Source: Labilithrix luteola
Lineage (GTDB): Bacteria; Myxococcota_A; Polyangia; Polyangiales; Polyangiaceae
Assembly: GCF_001263205.1 (NCBI RefSeq)
Contig: NZ_CP012333.1
Location: 372,001 to 436,000 of the forward strand
DNA: 64,000 nt
Direction of reading: 5' to 3'
Part shown: one piece after another, positions 18,311-27,231 of the stretch
Layout: every line of letters begins with the position of its first letter
How positions within the stretch are numbered: position 1 is the first letter of the stretch
Program-made: the position numbers and the translations under genes
The notes under the pieces: generated by a model
Told to the model about the DNA's origin: nothing
What the model saw: the letters and a program-made list of their open reading frames with translations, nothing else
The model's database searches: none

Positions 18311-19012
18311 ATGAACGCCTCGACGCGAATGGAAGCCTTCGATTCGACCGCGCACGATTCGACCGCCGATGAGCGTGCCGATCGCGACGGGCCGCCCGAA
18401 AGCACCGTCACGCGCGCGGCCGACCCTTCGCTCGACGAACAGACCTTCGTGAGTGGCCGCAAAGACGTGCTCGCATCCGCGTTTCGGCTTCGCCTGGAGG
18501 TCGACGGCCACGAGGACTCGTTCGTCATCGTCGGGGAAGGCTCTTCCCCGGTCGTGGCGGGGACCGGCGCGAGCTGCGAGCTACGCCTTGCCGATTCCGC
18601 CGCGAGCCAGAGACACGTCCAATTCGAGGTGGCGAACGGCCAGCTCCGCGTCCGCGACCTGGGATCGACGGCAGGCACGTCGGTGAACGGCGTGCGCGTG
18701 GTCGAGGCACTGCTCGATGGCACCGAAACCGTTCGAGTCGGCTCCACCACGATCCAAATCGCACGAGCCGACGGTATCCCTCACGCGCCCTCGCTCACGA
18801 CGTCGCGCCCGGACTTCATCGACCACGCGATCGCCGAGAACGCATCGATGAGCGTCACCCGCGAGAAGATCCTCACCGAGTTCGAACACCGCTACATCCG
18901 CTACCTCGACAAGACGCATGTGAACGAGCGTGCCCGCGTGAGTGCATCGGGGGTGACCGATCGCTACCTGCGCCTCCTGCGCAATCGTGCGCGCGCGGCA
19001 GCGTCGAACTGA
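18311..19012 (+). CDS. FHA-domain protein with Fis-like C-terminal helices
   Basis: The 233-aa protein begins at the ATG at 18311 (AAGGAC upstream). After an unstructured Asp/Ser-rich head, a forkhead-associated domain (about 60-150) is clear: CELRLADSAASQRHVQFEV (Ser and His of the phosphothreonine pocket), LRVRDLGSTAGTSVNGVRV. The C-terminus has ILTEFEHRYIRYLDKTHVNE and then SASGVTDRYLRLLRNR. This matches the last helices of FHA-type sigma-54 activators common in myxobacteria (linker plus Fis-type HTH), but the AAA+ ATPase is absent. It may read out phosphorylation by a Ser/Thr kinase such as the one at 21894. Confidence 0.82.
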   Translation: MNASTRMEAFDSTAHDSTADERADRDGPPESTVTRAADPSLDEQTFVSGRKDVLASAFRLRLEVDGHEDSFVIVGEGSSPVVAGTGASCELRLADSAASQRHVQFEVANGQLRVRDLGSTAGTSVNGVRVVEALLDGTETVRVGSTTIQIARADGIPHAPSLTTSRPDFIDHAIAENASMSVTREKILTEFEHRYIRYLDKTHVNERARVSASGVTDRYLRLLRNRARAAASN

Positions 19013-19275
19013 CGCGCGCGATTCTGCAGTGCGTCATGCGACGCTGAAAAACCAGCGCGAACGGCGCGTTCGCTTACGCGGAATCCGTCGGCATCACCAT
19101 CCGAAGAGGGATACCGCTGGATCACGTGTCCCTCAGGAATGGAGCTTTCCGCAATCGCGCGGGGCGCGAAACGTTCGAGAGGCCCGAAGAAGCAGGTGTG
19201 TGCGCCGTGGTCCGACAGTTGCTGGAGTGATTCGCGCGGGGGTCGTCCTCTCAACTCCAGCCCCATAGGTGCCCG

Positions 19276-19983
19276 GTGCCTGCTGCGAAAATCTACGGTC
19301 TGATCGCCTTCGCGAGCCTGCTGTCCGTCGTCACTGTGGGTTGCGCCGCGGAGACCGACGACGAAGAAGCCGTCGGCGAGTCCGAAGATCATCTCCTCGC
19401 CGGTCGCCGACTCTCCCCGTCGGAGACCGCCGCGCACCTCCGCTCGGCGGGCTTCCCCGAGAACCAGATCGGTCGCATGGTCTGCACCGCGAAGTACGAA
19501 TCGAGCTTCTACGAGCGGGCCCAGAACAAGAACACGAACCGCAGCGTCGACCGAGGGCTCTTCCAGATCAACAGCATCCACCTCGGCGGAACGCCGGGCT
19601 GCCCCGCGCGAGGAGCGTCCGACGCTCTCTGGAACGCGGCGACGAACGCAAAGTGCGCGTACGCGATCTTCAAGCTCCAGGGGAACAACGCCTGGAACGG
19701 TTACAAGAAGCACAGGAGCGAGTGTGATCGCTATCCGGCGCCTTCGAGCGCGCCGGTCTCGACCACGGCGGACGACGAGTCGACGGCAACGAACTCTTCT
19801 TCCAGCGACGACGTCGAGGGCGGATGCTGGTCGGGCACGCTGAAGGACATGGTCGATGCGCGCACGTGCGTGCAGTCGAAGGCCGACGGCGTTTGGTACC
19901 AGTGCATGGATGGCGGTTGGTACCGCGGCGGCAACGCGACGACCGGCAACTTCGGCGCGTGCGTCGGCTCGCATCCGCTCTGA
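19276..19983 (+). CDS. Secreted c-type-lysozyme-like (GH22) protein
   Basis: The 235-aa protein starts at the GTG at 19276 and has a lipoprotein-like signal (VVTVGC, Cys 23). The catalytic region matches animal c-type lysozyme: C70 is followed five residues on by E75 in AKYESSF. D92 lies in SVDRGLFQINS, 17 residues after E75, the same spacing as Glu35-Asp52 of hen lysozyme. Further on, CAYAIFKLQGNNAWNGYKKH resembles the Cys94-Trp108 region. It would cleave the glycan of peptidoglycan outside the cell. A Ser/Thr linker leads to a 45-residue C-terminal module with four Cys (CWSGTL...WYQCMDGGWY), possibly binding cell wall. A plain lytic-transglycosylase label is possible, but the spacing favours GH22. 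Confidence 0.82.
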   Translation: MPAAKIYGLIAFASLLSVVTVGCAAETDDEEAVGESEDHLLAGRRLSPSETAAHLRSAGFPENQIGRMVCTAKYESSFYERAQNKNTNRSVDRGLFQINSIHLGGTPGCPARGASDALWNAATNAKCAYAIFKLQGNNAWNGYKKHRSECDRYPAPSSAPVSTTADDESTATNSSSSDDVEGGCWSGTLKDMVDARTCVQSKADGVWYQCMDGGWYRGGNATTGNFGACVGSHPL

Positions 19984-20079
19984 GTCGTCATTCACGCGGG
20001 AGCGAAGACTCGCCCCTCCGCCCGAGCTCGAGCGGGGGGCCGTCTTGCGGGCCACGAACCGGGCGAGTAAGCCCGAGGC

Positions 20080-20634
20080 ATGACGACTTCGCTCGAAACG
20101 ATTTCCGTGAAAACGATCGACGGTCGGCCTTCCTCGCTGGGCGAGTACGCCGGCAAGGTGCGCCTCGTGGTCAACGTGGCCTCGCAGTGCGGGCTCACCC
20201 CGCAATACACGGCGCTCGAAGCGCTCTACCGCAAGTACAAGGATCAGGGGCTCGAGATCCTCGGCTTCCCGGCGAACGAATTCGGCGCGCAGGAGCCTGG
20301 AACGGATGCCGAAATCCAGTCCTTCTGCAGCACCAAGTACGACGTCTCGTTTCCGATGTTCTCGAAGATCGTCGTGAAGGGTGATGGTCAGCATCCTCTC
20401 TATGGCAAGCTCACGGCCGAGAAGCCCGAGGCCCGTTCGCTCCCCGGAAGCGACTTCCGCGCGAAGCTGATCGGCTACGGCATCAAGCCCGGGGCGGCCG
20501 ACGAGATCCTCTGGAACTTCGAAAAGTTCTTGGTCGATCGCGAGGGCAACGTGATCGACCGCTTCGCGCCTGACGTCGCGCCCGACGCGGAGCTCGTCGT
20601 ATCGGCGATCGAAAAGGCACTCGCGCAGCACTGA
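20080..20634 (+). CDS. Glutathione peroxidase family protein
   Basis: The 184-aa thioredoxin-fold protein has the peroxidatic Cys37 in NVASQCGLT, the signature LGFPANEFGAQEPG (with catalytic Asn and Gln region) and WNFEKFLVD near the end. It lacks a signal peptide, so it is cytosolic. It reduces hydrogen peroxide or lipid peroxides using glutathione or, in many bacterial Cys-type members, thioredoxin. It stands alone between two secreted-protein genes. Confidence 0.93.
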   Translation: MTTSLETISVKTIDGRPSSLGEYAGKVRLVVNVASQCGLTPQYTALEALYRKYKDQGLEILGFPANEFGAQEPGTDAEIQSFCSTKYDVSFPMFSKIVVKGDGQHPLYGKLTAEKPEARSLPGSDFRAKLIGYGIKPGAADEILWNFEKFLVDREGNVIDRFAPDVAPDAELVVSAIEKALAQH

Positions 20635-20793
20635 GCGCTGACGCCGGAGGTCGGCTCACCGTCAGGCGACGGCGGCGAGCCGGCATTCGGTCTGGCCAAG
20701 CAACCAAGCGAAATCGGGGACTTTCACAAGGCACCAACCGACCGAACGTTAGACTTCACCTTTGTGGCAGCTCAGCTTTATGCTGCGCGGCCC

Positions 20794-21777
20794 ATGTCGT
20801 TCCGCGTCCGGCAAAGCCTCCTTGGATCCATCGTTTTTCTCGCGAGCGTCCTCGCAGCGTGCAGCAGTGACGCCGGCGGCGCGACGAGCGACAGCGATCC
20901 GACCCTGGCGCCCGCGCCCGCGCCCGCGACCGGGTCGGATGATTCGACGGCGCCCCATCACCCCTCGACGAGCAAGCCTGCCGAGAAGACGGCCGCGCTC
21001 ACGGTGACCCTCGACGGCGTCGGAACGCTCCGCTCCACGCCGGCTGGCATCGACTGCCCGGGGAAGTGCACGGCGAGCTTCCCGACCGGAACCGAGGTGA
21101 CCATCGCCGTCACGCCGGCCGAAGGCTGGAAGCATGACGGCTGGACGGGCGCCTGCTCCGGAGCCGCCGGGTGCAAGGTCGAGCTCGACGCCGATGCGTC
21201 GCTCGCCGCGACGCTTTCCCTGCTCGATCCGCGCTGGGATCCGTCGGACGGAGCGGCCGATTGCGCATCCGCTTGGGGCACCGCCGGTGAGAAGCTCTCG
21301 CGCTGCGACAAGACCCCGGACAACTACGTCGTGGTGCGTAAGAGCAAGCGTAACCTCGCCTTCTGCAAGTCGGGCCAGCTCGTCAAAAACTACCGGAATG
21401 GCCTGGGCTTCGCCCCGGTGGGAACGAAGATCGAACAGGGCGACGGCAAGACTCCCGAGGGCGTTTTCTACATTCCACGCGTCCTACCGAATTCGACCTA
21501 CCACCGCGCCTTCCTTCTCAGTTACCCCACGAAAGAAGACGCCGATCGCGGGCTGGCCTCGGGACTCGTGGACCAGGCCGAGCACGATCAGATCGCGTCG
21601 GCGCAGGACTCCTGCACGGAGCCCCTCCAGAACACCGGCCTCGGCGGCGAGGTCGAAATCCACGGCGAAGGCAGCGACGAGGACTGGACCCACGGGTGCG
21701 TCGCCCTCGACAACGACGCCATCGACGTTCTCTGGAACGTCATGGGCGCCGGGGACACGATCGTCGTCATTCCCTGA
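20794..21777 (+). CDS. L,D-transpeptidase (YkuD) lipoprotein
   Basis: Starting at the ATG at 20794, the 327-aa protein has a lipoprotein signal (FLASVLAAC) and a Pro/Ala/Asp-rich linker. About 70 residues of a bacterial repeat domain come next (GVGTLRSTPAGIDCPGKC, WKHDGWTGACSG: the glycine-rich InlB B-repeat-like fold often seen in Polyangia). A YkuD catalytic domain ends it, with VEIHGEGS and DWTHGCVALDN (the conserved His and nucleophilic Cys). YkuD enzymes make or alter 3-3 cross-links in peptidoglycan or attach lipoproteins to it. It stands alone upstream of the kinase gene. Confidence 0.88.
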   Translation: MSFRVRQSLLGSIVFLASVLAACSSDAGGATSDSDPTLAPAPAPATGSDDSTAPHHPSTSKPAEKTAALTVTLDGVGTLRSTPAGIDCPGKCTASFPTGTEVTIAVTPAEGWKHDGWTGACSGAAGCKVELDADASLAATLSLLDPRWDPSDGAADCASAWGTAGEKLSRCDKTPDNYVVVRKSKRNLAFCKSGQLVKNYRNGLGFAPVGTKIEQGDGKTPEGVFYIPRVLPNSTYHRAFLLSYPTKEDADRGLASGLVDQAEHDQIASAQDSCTEPLQNTGLGGEVEIHGEGSDEDWTHGCVALDNDAIDVLWNVMGAGDTIVVIP

Positions 21778-21893
21778 ACCGGTCGCCGCCGCGCTGCGGC
21801 CGGGCTTGATCGAATTCGGACAAGACTCGCTGAGCGCGACTCTTTGTTTGGCTACCGCACGCGCGGACCTTTACCCTGGGGTTGGAGGCTCGC

Positions 21894-23474
21894 GTGGCCA
21901 GGGTCGTTGGCGGACAGTACCGTGTGGTTGCTCATCTCGGGGGCGGAGCGAACTCGGAGGTCTCGCTCGCGAGCGTCGACGGGTCCGAAGAGCTGAAGCT
22001 CGCCGTCGTCAAGCGCTTGAAGCTCGGGGCCGATGCAGAGCCGGACGTCCTCGCGCAGTTCGCGGACGAAGCGCGTCTCTCGCTTCTCCTCAAACACGCC
22101 AACATCGCGGCCGGCCTCACGGCAGGACAAGACAGCGATGGGCCCTTCCTCGTCATCGAGTACCTCGATGGGCAGACGCTCGCGCGCATTCGCTCGCGCG
22201 CCGCGCGACAGGCCGGCGGTCTTCCGCGTCCTATCGCTCTGTACATCGTCATGGCCATCGCCGCGGGCCTCGCGCATGCCCACGAGCTGAAGGAGGCCGA
22301 CAAGGCCCTGCAGCTCGTCCATCGCGACGTCTCGCCCGAGAACATCCTCGTCGGTTACGACGGCTCCGCAAAGCTCGTCGACTTCAGCGCGTCGAGCTCC
22401 AAGGCGTCCACGGTTCAAGGGCGCGCCGCCGCGACGAAGGGCAACATCTGGTACATGGCTCCGGAGCAGGCGAAGGTCGGCGTCAACGTCGATGCCCGCG
22501 CGGATGTCTTCGCCCTCGGGCTCGTGCTCTGGGAGCTGCTCGCCGGCAAGCGCATGTGGGAAGGCATGTCGGAAGCCGACGTCATCGCGCGTCTCACCGA
22601 CGAGGCGCCGCTGCCGAAGCTGCGCACCGTCGTCCCCGACATTCCCGACCCGCTCGACGGAATCTGCTCGTGGGCACTCGAGAAGGTGCGCGACGACCGC
22701 TTCGAGAATGCCGGGCAGATGCGCGAGGCACTCGAGCAAACGACGCGAAAGCTCGGGCTCACCGCCACGCCGAACGAGGTAGGAAGCTTCGTCGCGTCGC
22801 TGTTCGAAGAAGACCGCGCGGCGTTGCGCGAGAAGATCGTCGACGCCGTGGCCGCGGGCGAGTCTTCCCGCTCGCTGCCCCGATTGATGTCCCCGTCGTC
22901 GAGTCACCAACTGCCGGCGCTCTCGAGCAACGCCCGCATTCCGACGTCGGCCAATGCGTCTGGTCCGGTGCAAGTGGTGGAGGTCGTCAAAGAGGCCCCC
23001 TCGAACGATCGGCGCTTCACGCTGGTCCTCGTCGCCGGAGTGCTCGTCGCCTTCTGTGTCGTCGCCATCGTCGCCATGACTGCCAAGAAGGGCGACGACG
23101 AGTCTGCCAAGCCGGTCGTCACTGCGCGTCCGGCGAATACGGTACCGGTCGAACCCGCCCAGTCGGCGTGGGTCGAACCGGAAGAAGTCACGATCGAGAT
23201 CTCGGTGACGCCGCCAAGCGCGGCGCTCTTCGTCGATGGCGTGAAGACAGGCAGCACGCACTACCGAACGAAGGTCGCGCGCGGCACGTACGTCCACGAC
23301 GTGCGCGCCGAAGCCGAGGGATTCGACACGCGAACGACGAAGATCGTCTTCGATCGCGATCGAACGATCGAGCTCGCCCTCGTGAAGAGCGCGCCCACGG
23401 CAACCGCCGCGAGAAGGGGCGCGCCACCTGCTCGGCCCAACGCCGCGCCGTCCGCCCATCCCGACACGCCCTGA
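21894..23474 (+). CDS. Membrane-bound Ser/Thr protein kinase with PEGA domain
   Basis: The start is the GTG at 21894, placed 7 nt after GGAGG; an in-frame TTG lies at 21882. The 526-aa protein has a kinase domain (about 8-290). It contains a glycine loop HLGGGANSEVSLA, Lys40 in VVKRLK, HRDVSPENILV (catalytic Asp145, Asn150) and the activation segment ending WYMAPEQA. The metal-binding DFG is DFS (163-165). A Ser/Pro-rich linker leads to one membrane span (FTLVLVAGVLVAFCVVAIVA) and an extracytoplasmic PEGA domain (VTPPSAALFVDGVKTGSTHY) that may bind surface ligands. It could phosphorylate Thr on partners of the FHA protein at 18311. Confidence 0.9.
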   Translation: MARVVGGQYRVVAHLGGGANSEVSLASVDGSEELKLAVVKRLKLGADAEPDVLAQFADEARLSLLLKHANIAAGLTAGQDSDGPFLVIEYLDGQTLARIRSRAARQAGGLPRPIALYIVMAIAAGLAHAHELKEADKALQLVHRDVSPENILVGYDGSAKLVDFSASSSKASTVQGRAAATKGNIWYMAPEQAKVGVNVDARADVFALGLVLWELLAGKRMWEGMSEADVIARLTDEAPLPKLRTVVPDIPDPLDGICSWALEKVRDDRFENAGQMREALEQTTRKLGLTATPNEVGSFVASLFEEDRAALREKIVDAVAAGESSRSLPRLMSPSSSHQLPALSSNARIPTSANASGPVQVVEVVKEAPSNDRRFTLVLVAGVLVAFCVVAIVAMTAKKGDDESAKPVVTARPANTVPVEPAQSAWVEPEEVTIEISVTPPSAALFVDGVKTGSTHYRTKVARGTYVHDVRAEAEGFDTRTTKIVFDRDRTIELALVKSAPTATAARRGAPPARPNAAPSAHPDTP

Positions 23475-23567
23475 CCGAAGCCCCTGCTAAGCCTTCGCAA
23501 TCCTGCGAGGAATGCGGGACCTTCGGGGCCCTAGCGTACGACTGGGACAACAGGCATCATTTGAGTC

Positions 23568-24176
23568 ATGAGCCTTGCGGCCCGCAGCAGCGCACTCGCG
23601 CTCGTGGTCGTTTGTGGATGCTCGGTCATCACGGGAGCCTCGGAGCTCACGATCGGGCCTGGCGACACCTCCGACGATCCGCAAACGCAAGGCAGCGCCG
23701 TCTCCGAAGGCGGCGCACCGAACAAGCCGACAACGGGTGACGATCCTGGCGGCGACACCCCGTCGAACGACGGCGGGGGCAGCACCAACACGGACGCCAG
23801 CGCGGAGGACGGCGGCGACACCGACGCCAGCACCACCGATTCGTCGGCGCCCGACGCCGCGGCGTGCACGAAGAAGAAGAAGAAAGGTCAGTCGTGCTCG
23901 CTCGACGCTGATTGCTGTTCGGCGAACTGCTTCGCCAACGTCTGCGAAGACAACGTCGTCGGCTCGAGTTGCAAGAGCGACGCGAACTGCGCCACGGGCA
24001 ATTGCTTCGCCAACTTCTGCGAAGGCCGAGGGATTGGTTCGAGCTGCAAGTCGAACGCGTACTGCGACTCGAACAATTGCTTCGCCAACTTCTGCCAAGG
24101 CAACGACAAGGGCTCGAGCTGCACCACGAACGCCAACTGCACGTCGAACACGTGCGTCGGCAACTTCTGCCAATAG
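23568..24176 (+). CDS. Cys-rich repeat lipoprotein
   Basis: The 202-aa protein has a signal peptide with VVVCGC (lipobox-like, Cys 18). A 75-residue Asp/Gly/Ser linker and a Lys patch (TKKKKKGQ) come next, then four 25-residue Cys-rich repeats of the form GSSCKSNAYCDSNNCFANFC. Each repeat holds four or so cysteines, likely paired as small disulfide knots. It is probably surface-exposed and of unknown binding function. It converges with smpB with a 4-bp gap. Confidence 0.75.
   Translation: MSLAARSSALALVVVCGCSVITGASELTIGPGDTSDDPQTQGSAVSEGGAPNKPTTGDDPGGDTPSNDGGGSTNTDASAEDGGDTDASTTDSSAPDAAACTKKKKKGQSCSLDADCCSANCFANVCEDNVVGSSCKSDANCATGNCFANFCEGRGIGSSCKSNAYCDSNNCFANFCQGNDKGSSCTTNANCTSNTCVGNFCQ
23886..24173 (+). 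repeat. Four tandem 75-bp Cys-rich coding repeats
   Basis: The repeats encode GQSC..., GSSCKSDANC, GSSCKSNAYC and GSSCTTNANC units with a period of 25 codons. CTTCGCCAACTTCTGC recurs almost unchanged between the copies, so they are recent duplications. Confidence 0.75.
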
Positions 24177-24180
24177 CAGG

Positions 24181-24657
24181 TCAGCGCGGCTCGCGGTACG
24201 CGCGATTGATGGCCGCCGTTTCGCGCTCGGCTTCTCGTTCGATGACGGCGCGGCGCTTGTCGTAGGCCTTCTTGCCGCGAGCTACGCCGAGCGTGACCTT
24301 GACCCAACCGTCTTTGAAGTAGAGGTCGAGAGGAATCAGCGTGTACCGCTCGCGGAGCACGGCCCGTTCGATTTCTCGAATCTCACGCGCGCGGAGCAGG
24401 AGCTTGCGCGTGCCGCGCTCGGCATGGGGGAACGCTCGCGCCGCAGGATACGACGCGATGGACATCTGCCGCACCCAAACCTCACCTCGCTCGACCGAGG
24501 CGTAGGCTTCGGAGATGTCGACGCGGCCCTCGCGGAGCGCCTTGACCTCGCTCCCGCGCAGCACGATGCCCGCTTCGTACCGAGCGGTGACGTCGTAGTG
24601 GAACTTCGCCGCTCGGTTCTGCGCGATGTACTTCTGCGCTTCCAGGCGCCGGTTCAT
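24181..24657 (-). CDS. smpB: SsrA-binding protein SmpB
   Basis: The 158-aa basic protein matches SmpB along its length: QNRAAKFHYDVTARYEAGIV, LRGSEVKALREGRVDISEAY, HAERGTRKLLLRAREI and the C-terminal tail VTLGVARGKKAYDKR. It binds tmRNA and delivers it to stalled ribosomes for trans-translation. The ATG at 24657 follows AGGAAGAG. No tmRNA gene is visible within the window. Confidence 0.96.
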   Translation of the reverse strand: MNRRLEAQKYIAQNRAAKFHYDVTARYEAGIVLRGSEVKALREGRVDISEAYASVERGEVWVRQMSIASYPAARAFPHAERGTRKLLLRAREIREIERAVLRERYTLIPLDLYFKDGWVKVTLGVARGKKAYDKRRAVIEREAERETAAINRAYREPR

Positions 24658-24791
24658 GACTCTTCCTGTTTACCGCAGAAGGACCGCGCTCGGAAAGGCA
24701 ACGGTTGGCCAAGACGACATCACGGCGTGAGCTCGCGCCTGGCGAGCGGCCGCATCGATGCTTAGGAAGTGACCGAGGAGGACGTTTTGGG

Positions 24792-25181
24792 ATGCTTCTC
24801 CTGAGATTCCTCACGCTCCTGTTCTCTACGTGTGCCGGGGCCAACTGCAACCAGCCGGCACCTCCGCCTCAAGATCCAGCCGCCGCGCAAGGCGAGCCTG
24901 TCGTTCGCGAAGTGACAGGACGCGTCGTCGAGCACGCCGTGACGCTCAATGGGGACCTCACCGGGGTCGTTCTCGAAGATCGAACCCGCGTCCACTTCCC
25001 TCCGGCGGCCGGCGCAACGCTCACGCCCCTGCTCCGTGGTGGCCGGACCGTTCGCGTCATCGGCGTGCAGCACCCCGGACCGCAGGGCTTGGTTCTCGAG
25101 GCGAGCTCGATCACCAGCGTCGACGACGGCGTCACCGTCAACGTTCCCGAAGCCGTTCCTCCGGCGGCGACGCACCGCTGA
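24792..25181 (+). CDS. Small exported protein, possible OB-fold
   Basis: The 129-aa product from the ATG at 24792 (GAGGAGG upstream) has a signal sequence (MLLLRFLTLLFSTCAGANC) with a Cys at its end and a short Pro/Gln linker. About 90 residues predicted as beta strands follow: VTGRVVEHAVTLNGDLTGVV, TVRVIGVQHPGPQGLVLEAS. The length and strand pattern resemble periplasmic OB-fold proteins, but I do not recognise a family. It converges with the hybrid kinase gene. Confidence 0.6.
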   Translation: MLLLRFLTLLFSTCAGANCNQPAPPPQDPAAAQGEPVVREVTGRVVEHAVTLNGDLTGVVLEDRTRVHFPPAAGATLTPLLRGGRTVRVIGVQHPGPQGLVLEASSITSVDDGVTVNVPEAVPPAATHR

Positions 25182-25202
25182 ACGAGCTCGAGCGAAGACT
25201 CC

Positions 25203-26890
25203 TCAGGCGTCGCTCTGCGTGAGCACCTTGCGGAGCACCGCATCGAGCTCTTCGCGGGTGAACGGCTTCTCGATGAACGCCGCGTTGCCGCCGGAGAGCG
25301 CCTCGTCCGCCACGCCTTCGGCGTAGCCGCTCATGACGACGATGGGAACGTCTGCACGAACCTCACGCAGACGCCGGAAGGTGTCGGCACCGCTCGGCGC
25401 GGGCATGCTCCAATCGAGGAGCACCACGTCCACGTCGTCCATGCGCGACTTCAGCGTGTCGACGGCGACGTTTCCGTTCGGAGCATCGAGCACCTGGTAC
25501 CCGAGATCGTCGAGCAGGCACGCGCACATCCTTCGCACGTTGTCGCTGTCGTCGACGAGCACGATCGTCGCGTTCTCCCGAGGACTGGGATACGAGAGCT
25601 CGCGCGCGCTCTTCGGTGCCAGGGGAACGCTCTCGGGGGAACCGGGACGCCCACCGCAGGAAACGCGACGGTGAACGTGGTGCCCTCGTTGGGCTCGCTC
25701 TGAACCTGCAGGTCCGCTCCGTGCGAACGCACGATGCCACTCACCGCGGCGAGGCCGAGACCGCGTCCGAGCGTCTTCGTGGAGTAGAACGGCTCGAAGA
25801 TCTTCTTCTGGACGTCCTGGGACATGCCGCGTCCGTTGTCGCGAACCTCGAGCAGGACCTTCGGCCCCTCCCGCCTGACGCTCACCGAGATCCGACCGAC
25901 GCCCGAGTCGGCGACGGCCTCCTTCGCGTTGACGACAAAGTTCATGAGGATCTGCCGAAGCTGCCCCGCGTCGCCGTGGACGAAACACGGTCCGCTGCTC
26001 GAGAACGTGACCTGCGCGCTGCCCGCGGCGGCTCGCAAGAGATCCTGCATTTCGGAGGCGAGCGCGACGAGGTCCACGTTCTGCGCGACGAACTGGGCTT
26101 TGCCGGCGTAGGCGAGGAGATGCTTCGCGAGGTCGGAGGCCTCGCGCGCGGCGCGTTCGGCGTCGCGAAGGTTCGCGTCGAGTGGAGCCTCGGCGCCGAG
26201 TGTGGATCGAGCCCTCGCGACGGCCCCGATCACGATGCCGAGCAGATTGTTGAAGTCGTGCGCGACGCCGCCTGCGAGGAGGGCGATGCTCTCGGCCTTC
26301 TGCGCTTCGAGAATTGCCCTTTCGGAGTCGACTTGCGCCACCTTCATCGCGATCTGCATCAAAGCCAGCTCGGCATGGCGCGTGGCGATGCGCAGGAACT
26401 CGATCTCGCGCGGCAGCCAGGGACGCGCGTGGGTCACCTGGTTGAACACGAGGAGGTAGTATCCCGTCCGGCGGAAGTCGAACGGGTACCAGAGCAAGCT
26501 CTGGATCGACATGTTCTCGTGCAAGAGAACGCCCGACCCGTCCTTGGAGAGCGCGACGTGCGGACGTTCCGCGTGACTTTCGAGCGGCCGACGCGTGCGA
26601 TAGACCTCGGCCTCGGCGTCGGCGAAGATCGAGAGCGGATAGGTCGCGATCGTCGGCGAGACCGCCTCCCGCGGGTTCAGCCATTCGCAGAGCGCCACCG
26701 CGAGTTGGTCGTCGGTCCGGATGTCGTAGATCAGCGCACGGTCGGCGTTGAGCGTTTCGCCTGCGATGCGCGCTAGCCCTTCGAGGACGCGCGTTGTGTC
26801 CGTTTCGGTCAGGAGCACTTCCGTCATGTGCTCCAGCGCTCGCGCATACGTCGCGCGAGGCTCCTTTTTGTCGTCGTCGTACAAGAGCAA
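25203..26890 (-). CDS. GAF hybrid histidine kinase with C-terminal receiver, interrupted by a frameshift
   Basis: The kinase frame runs from about 26890 (TTG; an ATG lies at 26827) and encodes a GAF-like sensor (about 20-180). The phospho-acceptor H211 lies in LLAGGVAHDFNNLLG, followed by the ATP-binding boxes NFVVNAKEAV, DNGRGMS and GRGLGLAAVSG. At the five-base G tract at 25635-25639 the frame is lost. The next frame at once continues with a complete receiver domain (ATIVLVDDSDN, VVLLDWSMPAPSG with the phospho-Asp, IEKPFTREEL), ending at 25203. One extra C in the coding strand would join both into a smooth 562-aa protein with a Pro-rich linker. No good start codon precedes the receiver, so it is unlikely to be a separate gene. 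Confidence 0.82.
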
Positions 26891-27231
26891 GGCCCACCCC
26901 TCGGAGTTCGAACTACGCGCCTCGGGTCGTCGAGCGTGTACGACGTACGTCTAAGACGGCAGAAGGGGCGCGACAAGCCGGGCTTCGCGGCACAAGGTCG
27001 CGATCGTCCGTCGGCCGCGCCGCGCGGTAATCACCGGGCGTTGCAGAGACCACGCGAACGACGTGATCACGTGCTCCGCCTGACGCGCATCACGGCACGC
27101 CCCAAGGCTTCACGCGACGAAGCGTCAAGCCATGAAACCGAATCGATGCACGCACATCGATCGAACGACTACGGCCGCGCTAAGCTGCCTGCGCCTGCTC
27201 ACGACGCAACGTCCTGCGCGCAGAGGCTGCG
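26891..27231. other. Intergenic stretch without recognisable gene
   Basis: About 340 bp lie upstream of the hybrid kinase and downstream of the TetR gene. No tRNA-like fold, no convincing ORF with a ribosome-binding site and no clear repeat was seen. It presumably holds the promoter of the kinase gene. Confidence 0.5.

Noticed and set aside
18964..20631. A 555-codon minus-strand frame opposite the lysozyme-like and glutathione peroxidase genes
   Set aside because: Composition is arginine-heavy and motif-free; the plus-strand genes carry clear catalytic signatures.
21852..23459. A 535-codon minus-strand frame opposite the Ser/Thr kinase
   Set aside because: It mirrors the kinase gene and has no recognisable domain.
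26891..27231. Possible tRNA or small RNA in the longest gene-free stretch
   Set aside because: No cloverleaf or GGTTCGAATCC-type T arm could be found.
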